From DASXHY01 sp035552155 (GTDB taxonomy: Bacteria > Verrucomicrobiota > Verrucomicrobiia > Limisphaerales > DASXHY01): DNA of 64,000 nt. This document shows positions 41,788 to 51,401 of the stretch, in pieces; position 1 is the first letter of the stretch; each line of letters opens with the position of its first letter. The translations under genes were made by a program, and so were the position numbers. The stretch lies in NCBI GenBank assembly GCA_035552155.1, contig DASZLX010000011.1, positions 53,561 through 117,560 of the forward strand, read 5' to 3'. The notes under the pieces are model-generated. The model searched no databases, was not told where the DNA came from, and worked only from the letters and a program-made list of their open reading frames with translations.

Positions 41788-43227
41788 TCAATCTTCGTCG
41801 TCAGGCAATGCTTCTTCGTGTTTCGCGCCGCCGAGCGGATGGTGCGGGTCGGCCTGCGGCGTCACGCCTTTCACTTCCGAAATCGCAATCATCGGCAGGA
41901 ACCGCATGAACAACAGGAAGCAGGTGAAAAATAATCCAAAGGTGCCGATGTAGGTGCAAACGTCCACCCAGGTGGGCTTGAAATAACCCCAACTGCTCGG
42001 CAGGAAATCGCGGTGCAACGAAACCACGATAATGACGAACCGCTCGAACCACATGCCGATGTTCACGAAAATCGACATGATGAAGATGATGAACACGTTC
42101 TGCCGCACCTTTTTGAACCAGAACAACTGGGGCAAAAGCATATTACAACCCATCATCGGTATCCACGCCCATTGATACGGGCCGAGGGCGCGGTTCATGA
42201 AATGAAATTGTTCCATCGGGCTGCCGCTATACCAGGCGATGATGAACTCCATGGCGTAGGCGTAGCTGACGATACAACCAGTGGCCAGCGTCACCTTGCA
42301 CATGATGTCCACGTGCCGCATGGTGATGATGTCCTCGAGATGGCACAGTTTGCGCAACGGTATCAGCAGCGTCAGCACCATGCCGAAGCCGGAGTAAATC
42401 GCGCCCGCAACGAAGTAAGGTGGGAAGATGGTGGTGTGCCAACCCGGCAATTGCGACACGGAAAAGTCCAATGACACGATCGAGTGCACCGACAGCACCA
42501 GCGGCGTGGCCAGGCCGGCCAGAATCAAATACGCTTTTTCATAATTGCTCCAATGGCGGTTCGAGCCGGTCCAGCCGAGCGAGAACAATCCGTAGAGAAA
42601 TTGCCGTATGCGGGTCTTGGCGCGGTCGCGCATCACCGCGAGGTCGGGAATCAATCCCATATACCAGAACAACACTGACACGGTAAAATAGGTCGAGACG
42701 GCGAACACGTCCCACATCAGGGGTGAACGGAACTGCGGCCAGATGGGGCCATTCGAGTTCGGAATGGGGAACAGCCACCAGTCGAACCACACGCGTCCGA
42801 CGTGCAAGGCGGGATAAATGCCCGCGCACATGACGGCGAAAATGGTCATGGCTTCCGCGGCGCGGTTGACGGCGGTGCGCCAGCGCTGGCGGAGCAGGAA
42901 GAGAATGGCGGAAATCAAGGTTCCCGCGTGACCGATACCGATCCACCAGACGAAGTTGATGATGTCCCAGCCCCACATGACCGGCTTCATATTTCCCCAG
43001 ACGCCGACACCGGTCGTAATCTGATAAGCCAGCATGAAGCCCAGCATTCCGAGGCACAACAAACTTGGAATAAAGCAAACCCACCACCACATCGGCGGTG
43101 TGCCTTCCGTGACAGCCGTGACGCGGTCAGAAATCCAGCCGAGACCGCGCTGGTTTTGGACGAGCGGGATCCGCTGCAAATCCGCGGGGACAACCGGCAA
43201 AGCTGTGCTGCTCACTTTGAAGGCCAT
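41788..43227 (-). CDS. actC: Alternative complex III membrane subunit ActC (NrfD-like)
   Basis: A 479-residue NrfD/PsrC-type protein with about ten helices. It includes FVWWIGIGHAGTLISAILFLLRQRWRTAVNRAAEAMTIF, FDWWLFPIPNSNGPIWPQFRSP and MEFIIAWYSGSPMEQFHFMNRALGPY. It binds quinol and has no haem. Its stop-start junction with actB overlaps by one base. The C-terminal region is soluble (KGVTPQADPHHPLGG). Confidence 0.95.
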   Translation of the reverse strand: MAFKVSSTALPVVPADLQRIPLVQNQRGLGWISDRVTAVTEGTPPMWWWVCFIPSLLCLGMLGFMLAYQITTGVGVWGNMKPVMWGWDIINFVWWIGIGHAGTLISAILFLLRQRWRTAVNRAAEAMTIFAVMCAGIYPALHVGRVWFDWWLFPIPNSNGPIWPQFRSPLMWDVFAVSTYFTVSVLFWYMGLIPDLAVMRDRAKTRIRQFLYGLFSLGWTGSNRHWSNYEKAYLILAGLATPLVLSVHSIVSLDFSVSQLPGWHTTIFPPYFVAGAIYSGFGMVLTLLIPLRKLCHLEDIITMRHVDIMCKVTLATGCIVSYAYAMEFIIAWYSGSPMEQFHFMNRALGPYQWAWIPMMGCNMLLPQLFWFKKVRQNVFIIFIMSIFVNIGMWFERFVIIVVSLHRDFLPSSWGYFKPTWVDVCTYIGTFGLFFTCFLLFMRFLPMIAISEVKGVTPQADPHHPLGGAKHEEALPDDED

Positions 43228-46200
43228 TATTTCATTCCTTTCTCGGCAGCAGCGCCTTCCTCATGATGCTCCTCTTCAAACGGGTTGGGATCCTTGGTCT
43301 CATATTCACCCAGGCTGTAGGGCTCGCGGTAATCCGGCATCTGCGGATTGGGATTGCGCAATTTCGCGAGATAGGTCGTGCGCGGCTTGGTCAGCAGGAA
43401 ATCCAATACCGAATAATTCCGCTGCTGCGCTTTCAACTTCGAAACTTTGCTCTCCGGATCGGCAATGTTGCCGAAGACAATCGCGCCGGCGGGGCACGCC
43501 TGCTGGCAGGCGGTCTTGAGGGCGGTCGGGTCCTTCGATTCGGCGCCGTCGGGCACCAGAATATTGCCGGTGTCGCGCGCCTTGACCTTCTGCGCGATTT
43601 CCGCCTGCTGGATGCGCTGCACGCAGAATGTGCACTTCTCCATCACACCGCGCATACGCACGCTGACATCCGGATTCTTGATCATCTCGATCAAATCCCA
43701 TTCGTCGTCCTGGCGCATTCCCGCCTTGGGATCCTGCGGGTCCTTTAACCACTTGGCAAAGGCGCCTTTCGCAAAGAACGGCGGGTAAAACGGTCCCTTC
43801 AATTCCTTGATGGAGCGTTTGTTGAAATCGAGGAAGTTGAACCGGCGAACCTTATACGGGCAGTTGTTCGAGCAATAGCGGGTGCCGACGCAGCGGTTGT
43901 AAACCATGAGGTTCAAACCTTCCTGGTCGTGCACGGTCGCATTGACCGGGCAAACGTTTTCGCACGGCGCGGCTTCGCAGTGCTGGCAAAGCATCGGCTG
44001 GGTGACGACCTGCGGGTCATCAATCCATTCCTCAAACTGCTGGCGGTCGGTGTCCTGAAAAGTTTCGTTATCGGTCCTGAGCCCGTTCCATTTGTGCTTC
44101 TGAACGTCGCCGGTGTAATAGCGGTCGAGGCGCAACCAATGCATCTCGCGTCCGCGGGCCACCAGGTCCTTGCCCACGATCGGAACGTTGTTTTCGCTCT
44201 GGCAGGCCAGGATGCAGGTCGAGCAACCGACACACGCCGTCAGGTCGATGGACATGCCCCACTGGTGATGTCCCGCCGGCCGGCCGGTCTTTTCGTTCGT
44301 ATCGAACGGATTCGGATACATCGGGCGGAAGCCGCCGGGAGGCGCCTCGCCGTTCATGTGCTCGACAAAATCCGGATGCTCTTTGTAATCGCTTAAATTC
44401 GCCTCGCGGATAATCGGGCGGCCCTCCATCGACCAATGATTCTGCGTGGTCGAGATCGGATAGGTTTTTCCGGTCGTTGAAATTGTTGCGCCGGTGGCAA
44501 AACCTTGAGTATCCGACGTGCGCAATTGGTAAGCGTCAAATCCAACCTGATAGCCGATGCGGCCATTCCATTCGCGACCGTAACCCAGCGCGAGTCCCAG
44601 AACGTAATCCGCCATGCCAGGTTGAACCCAAACCGGCCCGCTCACGGTACGCCCGCCAACTTTCACTTCGACCACGTCCGAATTTTTCACACCCAGCTCA
44701 TGCGCAGTTCTGCGGCTCATGAGCACGGTGTTGTCCCACACCAGCTTGGTCACCGGGTCGGGCAATTCCTGCAGCCAGCCGTTGTTGCTATAGCGGCCAT
44801 CGTCGATTTTGTAATCGCGATAAAAAACAATCTCGAGATTGTCTTTGCTCAACGCCGCCGCCTTGGCGCCAGCCGAAGACGCGCTTCCAGCCGAGCGCGC
44901 GCTGACTGATTTCGCGGCGGAATTTTCCAGAAAACCGTTGTAAAGGAATTTGCGCCAAACCGCATCCTCGTTGCTGCCGGAAATGCCGGTGAAAGTTTCG
45001 CGCACGATGTCGTAGGGCGAAGTCTTTTCCTCGCCGGCAATGCGCGCGAGCACTTCGATTTCGGTGAGGCCGCCGAAAAGCGGTTGAATCAAGGGTTGAA
45101 CCGGCACGAGGGTACCGTCACCACTGAAAGCGTCGCCCCAGGATTCCAAATAATGCGCGAGCGGCAGATGCCATTCGCAATACGGGAATATTTCGTCTTC
45201 GAAATAACCGAGCCGCAAAATCCTGCCTTTGGCCGACTCCAAGGCCTTCGTGATATCAACATCCACCGGCGCGTTGTAAGCCGGGTTGGCGCCCAAAACC
45301 ACAATGGTCTCGAAACTGGCGGCTGCCTTCGCAAAATCCGCGATGCCGCCTTCGTGCAAGTCGCTCGTTTCGTGCAACACCACCGTTTTGCCGATATTGC
45401 CCAAAGCGCTGTTGATGGCATTAACCACCACATGCACCGCCAGGGGCTGGCCGTAACCGGCAACCACGAGTGATTGTCCTTTGTTGGCCAGCAAATCCCG
45501 GGCGCATTCGGAAACCCATTTTGGATCCACGCCCGCGGGGACGGCCGAACCGCCCTGCCCGTTGATTTCCGCCGCCAAAGCTTCGGCAACTTGCGCTACC
45601 GCATTCGCCGGACTGCGCAAACGATGATCGGCATTCATGCCGGTCAGCGTCATCAGCGCTTCGACGACATACAATCGGTTCATCGAATCGCCCGGATTCT
45701 TGATCCGGCGGCCATCGACGAATTTGCGGATGTTGCTATGCGCATCTTCCTCTGCGCCGATGAAATCGCAATCGAGCGAGACAATGACTTTGGCAGCGTC
45801 GTATTTGAAATACGGCTTTACGGAGGCGCCGAAAGCTTGCGAAGCCGCGCGGCGATGCACGTCCATGTCAATGGCTTCGTGGCTGAACCACTTCGCATTG
45901 GGCATCTTTTGGCTGATGACCTTTTGCAAGCGCAAACGCGAAGGCGATGAATTGCGCTCGATCAAAAACGCCAGCCCCTGGCCCTGGTTCGCAGCGTATT
46001 TCTTCGAGATTTCGCTCAAGAATGCGATCGCATCGTCCGACCGCATCACGACACCGCCTTTGGAAAACCGTTTGGCACGGTCCGGATCGTAAAGATTCAG
46101 GATAGAAGCCTGCGCCCAGCGGTCAGTGCCGCCGTTGCTGTCCGGATGCAGGATGTTGCCTTCGATCTTAATCGGCCGGCCTTCGTAGGATTTGGCCAGC

Positions 46201-46538
46201 AGCGGAATGGCGCCGCAGCGCGTCGGCATGGCCGTCGCGAAGAATTGCGGCACGCCATAGACGTAATCCGATGGCTGTTGGCCGAAGGGTTCCAGCTTCT
46301 CGAGCGGACGCCGACAGCCGGTTGACGCCAATCCAATGCCCGCCAGCATGAAGGAGGCGGACATGATTTTCACGAAATGCCGGCGAGTCACCGGGTCGTC
46401 AAACTCGCTGGCGCCCGCGGGGAATTCACGCTCCAACCACTGGCGGAACTCCGGCTTTTCAGCCAATTGGTCGAGACTCCGCCAATATTGGCGGCCTGTT
46501 TCCGGTTCCGGACAAGTTGGTGGAATGGTTTTACTCAT
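43227..46538 (-). CDS. actB: Alternative complex III iron-sulfur/molybdopterin-like subunit ActB
   Basis: A 1103-residue fusion. The N-terminus has a twin-arginine-like TRRHFVKIMSASFMLAGIG segment with a cysteine (ASTGC, about 59) that could be lipidated. The large middle part is a molybdopterin-oxidoreductase-like domain that in ACIII carries no cofactor. The C-terminal ferredoxin-like domain has four cysteine clusters: CVGCSTCILACQSENN, CQHCEAAPCENVCP, CVGTRYCSNNCPY and CTFCVQRIQQ with CQQACPAG. These hold the Fe-S chain that passes electrons from quinol towards haems. About 100 bases precede it after actA, including a short tandem repeat. Confidence 0.95.
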   Translation of the reverse strand: MSKTIPPTCPEPETGRQYWRSLDQLAEKPEFRQWLEREFPAGASEFDDPVTRRHFVKIMSASFMLAGIGLASTGCRRPLEKLEPFGQQPSDYVYGVPQFFATAMPTRCGAIPLLAKSYEGRPIKIEGNILHPDSNGGTDRWAQASILNLYDPDRAKRFSKGGVVMRSDDAIAFLSEISKKYAANQGQGLAFLIERNSSPSRLRLQKVISQKMPNAKWFSHEAIDMDVHRRAASQAFGASVKPYFKYDAAKVIVSLDCDFIGAEEDAHSNIRKFVDGRRIKNPGDSMNRLYVVEALMTLTGMNADHRLRSPANAVAQVAEALAAEINGQGGSAVPAGVDPKWVSECARDLLANKGQSLVVAGYGQPLAVHVVVNAINSALGNIGKTVVLHETSDLHEGGIADFAKAAASFETIVVLGANPAYNAPVDVDITKALESAKGRILRLGYFEDEIFPYCEWHLPLAHYLESWGDAFSGDGTLVPVQPLIQPLFGGLTEIEVLARIAGEEKTSPYDIVRETFTGISGSNEDAVWRKFLYNGFLENSAAKSVSARSAGSASSAGAKAAALSKDNLEIVFYRDYKIDDGRYSNNGWLQELPDPVTKLVWDNTVLMSRRTAHELGVKNSDVVEVKVGGRTVSGPVWVQPGMADYVLGLALGYGREWNGRIGYQVGFDAYQLRTSDTQGFATGATISTTGKTYPISTTQNHWSMEGRPIIREANLSDYKEHPDFVEHMNGEAPPGGFRPMYPNPFDTNEKTGRPAGHHQWGMSIDLTACVGCSTCILACQSENNVPIVGKDLVARGREMHWLRLDRYYTGDVQKHKWNGLRTDNETFQDTDRQQFEEWIDDPQVVTQPMLCQHCEAAPCENVCPVNATVHDQEGLNLMVYNRCVGTRYCSNNCPYKVRRFNFLDFNKRSIKELKGPFYPPFFAKGAFAKWLKDPQDPKAGMRQDDEWDLIEMIKNPDVSVRMRGVMEKCTFCVQRIQQAEIAQKVKARDTGNILVPDGAESKDPTALKTACQQACPAGAIVFGNIADPESKVSKLKAQQRNYSVLDFLLTKPRTTYLAKLRNPNPQMPDYREPYSLGEYETKDPNPFEEEHHEEGAAAEKGMK

Positions 46539-46605
46539 TGCCCATTGGCGATTGCCGAACGCCGATTAAGAACGGTCGCACCAACCCGCAACGGGCGGTT
46601 CAACC

Positions 46606-46632
46606 GTAAATCGTAAATCGTAAATCGTAAAT
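46606..46632. repeat. 7-bp tandem repeat in actA-actB spacer
   Basis: CGTAAAT is repeated about four times (GTAAATCGTAAATCGTAAAT and onwards), immediately before the actA stop on the plus strand. It is non-coding; the number of copies could vary between strains. Confidence 0.7.
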
Positions 46633-46635
46633 TCA

Positions 46636-47289
46636 TCAGCGGTGACACGTGGAGCAGGTTTGCAGCGATTCAACCTTCCACTCCTTCATGGCTTTGTTGC
46701 CAAATTCAAGCTGCGCGGCTTCGGACTTCGGCTGCCAGGCCAGATCAGTGATTTTATTGTCAGGACGCAATTTCAGTTCCGGATGGCGATGGCATTCAAG
46801 ACAGAAAGACATGCTGAACGGTTTGGCATGATAGACTTCATCCATCTGGTCGACGCGGCCATGGCATTCCACGCAACTGATGCCGCGGTTGACATGGACG
46901 GAGTGATTGAAATAAGCGAAGTCAGGAAGCTTATGGATTTGAATCCATTGAATCGGTTTGCCGGTCGCGGCGCTTTCACGCACCAACGCCAGCCGCGGGT
47001 CATCCTTGAGCACCTGGCTGTGGCAGTTCATGCAGGTGGAAGCGGCGGGAATATTCGAGAACCAGGATTTTTCGACACCCGTATGGCAATAACGACAATC
47101 CATCCCGAGCTGGCCGGCGTGGACAGCGTGTGAGAATGGCACCGGCTGGATCGGTTGATAGCCCACGCGGGTGTATTTGGGCGTGAAATAATACCACACG
47201 CCCGCCGTCACCGCGCCGCCGACGAGCAGGCCTCCGATGACCATCATCAGAGGCAGCCGGTTGGTCCACTTTGGGAAAATCGCTGACAT
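46636..47289 (-). CDS. actA: Alternative complex III pentahaem cytochrome c subunit ActA
   Basis: The 217-residue protein has one N-terminal membrane helix (LPLMMVIGGLLVGGAVTAGVWYYF). Exactly five CxxCH haem sites follow: CRYCH, CMNCH, CVECH, CLECH and CSTCH (the last at the C-terminus). This is the ActA signature. It is the first gene of the operon, divergent from DUF883, with 380 bases between them. Confidence 0.95.
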   Translation of the reverse strand: MSAIFPKWTNRLPLMMVIGGLLVGGAVTAGVWYYFTPKYTRVGYQPIQPVPFSHAVHAGQLGMDCRYCHTGVEKSWFSNIPAASTCMNCHSQVLKDDPRLALVRESAATGKPIQWIQIHKLPDFAYFNHSVHVNRGISCVECHGRVDQMDEVYHAKPFSMSFCLECHRHPELKLRPDNKITDLAWQPKSEAAQLEFGNKAMKEWKVESLQTCSTCHR

Positions 47290-47673
47290 CTATTTTTCGT
47301 TAACCGTCGAATTAGGCCGACAAACGAACAACTCACGCCAATGCGAAACACGAATTCTTTTCAAGAATTGTCCACCGTCAATTGTTTTCTTTACTGCAAG
47401 AAACGGTGAACTCATCAAACACTCTTACGAACCCGAAGCAGAAACGCCGGTTTGACGACGACCGGAATTTAAACGTCCCCGCGCCGACCCCGCAAGCAAA
47501 GTTTGTGAAATTTTTCACGATTTCGTGGCGGTTAATGTAGTAAATAAGTTTTTGTGTTTTTGCCTAGCGGGGCAAATACCCTATTACGAACTCTGAAAAA
47601 GCCGAACCTGTCCGGCGTTTCCACAGGAAAACACCCCATTTGCTCTCCAGCGATTTCGGTTCATAGATTTCTC
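47290..47673. other. Divergent promoter region of actA and the DUF883 gene
   Basis: AT-rich, non-coding. GTGAAATTTTTCAC at 47505-47518 has 6-bp arms and could be an operator, but its regulator is not known. I cannot place the promoters of actA with confidence. The plus-strand frame that runs through from 47554 is not family-like. Confidence 0.4.
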
Positions 47674-47934
47674 ATGCGAAAATCTGGCAATGGTCATAGT
47701 GCGGACCTCGAGACTTTTCTTGAGGATATCAAAACAGTGGTGCGCGATGGGCAACAGTTGTTGAAAGCAGGCGCGAGCGGCGTGAAAGAGAAAGCGCTCC
47801 TCGGCGCGCGGACGACGGATCAGGCCATTCGCCAAAGCCCTTACCAAACAATTGGAATCGTTTTTGGCGTGGGTGTAGTCGTCGGCCTTCTGGCGTCCGG
47901 CCTCTTATCCGGCGGTTCGGAAGGGGAAGAATGA
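47674..47934 (+). CDS. DUF883 / ElaB-YqjD-like membrane protein, 86 aa
   Basis: The sequence DLETFLEDIKTVVRDGQQLLKAGASGVKEKALLGARTTD is a long helix as in ElaB/YqjD. The C-terminal membrane anchor is YQTIGIVFGVGVVVGLLASGLLSG. Members in E. coli bind ribosomes to the inner membrane in stationary phase. ATG at 47674 starts just before the domain. Confidence 0.88.
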   Translation: MRKSGNGHSADLETFLEDIKTVVRDGQQLLKAGASGVKEKALLGARTTDQAIRQSPYQTIGIVFGVGVVVGLLASGLLSGGSEGEE

Positions 47935-48148
47935 CCCATGGCGGCGGCTCGCGCAACGGGAGCATTTCAATTAAAGTCGCAGCCGCAAATAAATCTCAAA
48001 GCCCTCACCGCTACCCTCTCCTATCCGTCCGCCTTCGCTATGCTACGGCGCGACAAGATGGGAGACGGAGAAGTTGTTCCCGCAACGCTGTCAAATGCGA
48101 TTGCAAAAACGGCGCGGTTGCCGCCGTGAAATCCAGGGGACAATAATT

Positions 48149-49456
48149 TTAGAAGCGGGCCGGAGTTTCTACCACCGCCTCGGAATGAAATCCGTTCGAG
48201 CCGTTTCTTGCCGCGGCGGATTCAGAACCGTTCGATCGGGCGCCGTTCGAACCGTTACGATGAACCTTGGACCCATTTTTATGAACCGGCAGGACGCAGG
48301 TCACAATGGTGCCGTTTTTTTGGTTCGGTTTGATGTCAAATTCAGCCCCGATGGTGTTGGCGCGGTAATTCATGGTACGCAACCCCATGCGCGCCTTGGG
48401 ATTTCGCGGCGGTGAAAATGGGATGCCGTCATTCCTGATGGTGACCACGAGCTTTTGGGAATTGCCCACGATGGAAATCCAGACGCACGAGGCTTTGCCG
48501 TGTTTGATGGCGTTGCTGACGGCTTCCTGCGCGATTTTGTAAAATTGCGCGCTGGCGTTTTCCGGCAGGTCGGGAATCTCGCCCTTGACCGTGCATTCGC
48601 ACGGGATCCCGAACATCTTCTCGACCGTCGCAGCCAGGCCATTCATGACTTCCGCCAAATCACCGCCGGTCGCATCAATAGAGCTGAAATGATGAGCCAG
48701 GTTGTGCGTGTGGTTGACGGATTGCTCGATCAATTCGCAAATTCTCCGTACCTCTTCCGCGTCCTTGTGGGCCTCGCGCGTCAATCGCTGCTCCAGCGCG
48801 CGCGCGAGCAGCAACATACCCGTCAACTTCTGGCCGAGGTCGTCGTGCAAATCAAAGCCAATGCGGCGGCGCTCGTTCTCGGCAATTTCCAGCAATTCCG
48901 TTTCCAGCCGCTGTCGCTCCTCGAGCACATCGCGCAATTTCTGGTTCGCCTCTTTCAGGGCGGCGGTACGCTGCTCCACCCGCTGCTCGAGCTCTTCATG
49001 TGCCCGGCGCAATTCCTCCTCCGATTTCGCGCGGGCGCGCCGGACTTCCGCCTCGCGCAATTCCCGTTGCACCGCCGGTACCAGCCGCGCCAGCCGGTCT
49101 TTCATGATGTAATCATGCGCGCCCGAATCCATCGTGGAAACTGCCGTCTCCTCTTCTATGTGGCCGGAGACGATGATGAAAGGAAGGTCGAGGTTTTTTT
49201 GCTTCAGAATTTGCAGCGCTTGCGGGGCACTGAATCCCGGCATGGAATGGTCGCAAAGGATCAAGTCCCATTCCTTTTCCTGGAGGGCCCGGTTCATTTC
49301 CTCGGCCGAATCAACCCGGTCGCAAATAACGTGAAGGCCGCCCCGTGTCAGCGCACGCTCCAGCAAAAAAGCGTCTGCCAGTGAGTCTTCCACGAAAAGT
49401 ACGCGAAGCAATCGCCGGTCACTAACGGTTTCGGGGCGGTTTTGATGTGCGCTCAT
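48149..49456 (-). CDS. Hybrid signalling kinase: receiver domain, coiled coil, NarL-type histidine kinase
   Basis: The 435-residue soluble protein begins with a receiver domain (FVEDS, phosphoacceptor Asp69 in LILCDHSMPG, Lys119 in YIMKD). A long coiled coil follows (about 135-190, HEELEQRVEQRTAALKEANQ), then HisKA_3 (RRRIGFDLHDDLGQKLTG, His204) and HATPase_c (AVSNAIKHG, N315; ARMGLRTMNYRAN). The tail (390-435) is Asn-Gly-Ser-rich. With the receiver first, this is an unorthodox arrangement in which kinase activity may be controlled by phosphorylation of its own receiver. It would phosphorylate a NarL-type regulator, not found in the window. Confidence 0.92.
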   Translation of the reverse strand: MSAHQNRPETVSDRRLLRVLFVEDSLADAFLLERALTRGGLHVICDRVDSAEEMNRALQEKEWDLILCDHSMPGFSAPQALQILKQKNLDLPFIIVSGHIEEETAVSTMDSGAHDYIMKDRLARLVPAVQRELREAEVRRARAKSEEELRRAHEELEQRVEQRTAALKEANQKLRDVLEERQRLETELLEIAENERRRIGFDLHDDLGQKLTGMLLLARALEQRLTREAHKDAEEVRRICELIEQSVNHTHNLAHHFSSIDATGGDLAEVMNGLAATVEKMFGIPCECTVKGEIPDLPENASAQFYKIAQEAVSNAIKHGKASCVWISIVGNSQKLVVTIRNDGIPFSPPRNPKARMGLRTMNYRANTIGAEFDIKPNQKNGTIVTCVLPVHKNGSKVHRNGSNGARSNGSESAAARNGSNGFHSEAVVETPARF

Positions 49457-49662
49457 GTCTGCCTGTTTATTTTTGTTAAAGCGGGGTTCGTACGCTTTGT
49501 GCGAAGTATTTTGAATACGTCACCCACCTGAAGGAAATGGGGTTTTCCCCCCACAAGCACTGCTGACGGGAACTTCTATTTGGGGGATTTAGGAGGCGGA
49601 GCGTGATCTTGACAGCGCCAACGTCCCCCTCACGAGCCAAACGCGATCAATCAGGAAAATTG

Positions 49663-49690
49663 CCAGCGGGGCGCTGGCGCTCCCAAGGCT
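49663..49690. repeat. Dispersed short repeat (partner at 51881-51909)
   Basis: CCAGCGGGGCGCTGGCGCTC followed by CCAAGGCT matches CGAGGGGACGCTGGTGCTCC followed by CAGGCT at 51885-51909. The same motif lies at the 3' end of two unrelated genes, as a dispersed element would. Confidence 0.55.
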
Positions 49691-51137
49691 ACTCGCCTTT
49701 CGGCGGAATCATGTCCTGGCCGATGGCGCGCTCGAACCGTGCACGGGCCACGTCATAATCATGAAGCGCCTGGACTTGCGTTGTGCGTGCCTGGGTCAGT
49801 TGCGTTTCAGCATTTAAAACATCCAATCGCGTGCCAGTGCCCGCGTCCGCCCGCGCTCGCGCCAATCGCAATGCTTCGTCCGCTTCCTCCTGCACCTTTT
49901 GTTGCGATTCCAAAACTTCGCGCGCCTCAATAAGACCCGAATAATCCGTGCGCACTTCCAATTCGATCTGACGGGAATTGTCCTCTAAATCCGCTTTCGC
50001 GTGTGCGAGCTGCGCTTTGGCTTGAATTACCTTACCGTGGGTAAGCAAGCCGTCGAAGATGTTCCAGCTCAGTTCTCCGCCGACCAGCCAGCCGTTTAAT
50101 TCCTTCCCAATGTCCGTGCTAAATTCGTCGTTGTGCCAGTCATAGGCGGCGAACGCATCAATCGTGGGCTTGTAGCCGGACCGGGCATTGATCACATTCT
50201 CACGCTGCAAACCTTCCGTGCGTTGCAACGCTTGCAGTTCCGTCCGGCGTTCCAACGCCTGCGAAATCGCCGCCGGCAATTCGATGCTGAAAGGGGTGGC
50301 GTCCAGCTTATCCGTCAACACCAACGGAATGTCTTCCCAAACATTCCTGGGCAAATTATAGCCGAGCAAATTGGAAAGGTTATTTTTGGCGATACGATAG
50401 GCGTTCCGGGCGTTGATCAGTGGCGGACGCGCATTCGCAACGGCGACCTGAGCCTGTAAAACATTAAACCGCGGCACGGTGCCCGCGTCGTAGCGGCGTT
50501 GCTGATCCTGAAGTTCCTCGTTGAGCAAAGCGACCGATGCTTCGTTCACCGTGATTTGCTGTTCGGCGACCAACACATCGTAATACGCCACGCGCGTGGC
50601 GAGCAACTCATCGGCGACGGCGGTTTGATACTGGAACATCGCCTGTTCCTTCTCAAGTCGCGCGGCGCGAAATGCAGAAAGCGTCCGTCCGCCCTGGTAA
50701 ATATTTTGCGTTATTCGAATCTGCGTGTCCCAATTCTGATGGGCCTGCACGAACGAATTCGTAGTGGGACCGTTAGTGCCATTATTAAAGGAGGGAAAGG
50801 TATTGATGTCGTGTTTCGCCGTGTCGGTGTAATTTCCCGACGCTCTGATATTCGGCAGCGCCACCGTCCGCGTTTGAATCACCAGTCCGCGCGAAGCTTC
50901 CAAATCGGCGCGCGCCTTTTGCAAAACGCTGTTTTGTTGCAGTGTCAGATTCAGCGCGTCCATCAGCGAGAGCGGACGCGTGATCCAGGACGGCACGCTG
51001 TTTGAGCTGACGGCGGCGGAATTCGCCTGCGCAAAAACCGGCGCCTGGGCCAGGCCAACGACCATCCCACATAATGGCAGTAAACTGCGGAACAGATCAG
51101 CGGCCCTGTGTGTCTTAACTTTCATCGCGCACATCAT
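49689..51137 (-). CDS. TolC-family outer-membrane efflux protein
   Basis: The 482-residue protein has a signal peptide (ending AQAPVFA) and a duplicated outer-membrane efflux repeat. Hallmarks are PLSLMDALNLTLQQNSVLQKARADLEASRG, LYQGGRTLSAFRAARLEK and GLQRENVINARSGYKPTIDAFAAY, and the second half has NIFDGLLTHGKVIQAKAQLAHAK plus a C-terminal coiled coil. It forms the outer-membrane channel of RND, MFP or type I export systems. No inner-membrane partner is adjacent, so it may be shared by several pumps. Alternative ATG starts exist at 51134 and 51125. Confidence 0.93.
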   Translation of the reverse strand: MMCAMKVKTHRAADLFRSLLPLCGMVVGLAQAPVFAQANSAAVSSNSVPSWITRPLSLMDALNLTLQQNSVLQKARADLEASRGLVIQTRTVALPNIRASGNYTDTAKHDINTFPSFNNGTNGPTTNSFVQAHQNWDTQIRITQNIYQGGRTLSAFRAARLEKEQAMFQYQTAVADELLATRVAYYDVLVAEQQITVNEASVALLNEELQDQQRRYDAGTVPRFNVLQAQVAVANARPPLINARNAYRIAKNNLSNLLGYNLPRNVWEDIPLVLTDKLDATPFSIELPAAISQALERRTELQALQRTEGLQRENVINARSGYKPTIDAFAAYDWHNDEFSTDIGKELNGWLVGGELSWNIFDGLLTHGKVIQAKAQLAHAKADLEDNSRQIELEVRTDYSGLIEAREVLESQQKVQEEADEALRLARARADAGTGTRLDVLNAETQLTQARTTQVQALHDYDVARARFERAIGQDMIPPKGE

Positions 51138-51401
51138 TGTTATTCAATTTCCGAGTGGCGAGCCTTTTCGCCGCGAGGAAAATACATCGGTCGCGGCGAA
51201 TGTCCAATAATAGTGGCATAACCGCCCTGCCGATAAATCTCCTCGTTCAAAAAGCCTCCGCTGAAATTTACGAACGCGCCACGGAATACGACACGAACAA
51301 CGCGTTGTGCTGTCTAAACAGATGCACAGACAATCAAAAAAAATTCTTTTTTATTTGCTTCAGAAAATTGTGTTAAGCTAGTTTGAAGTTTCCGTAACCA
51401 T

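Noticed and set aside
47554..47673. 40-residue upstream extension of the DUF883 protein
   Set aside because: It is outside the family and contains promoter-like AT-rich DNA; ATG at 47674 fits the domain.
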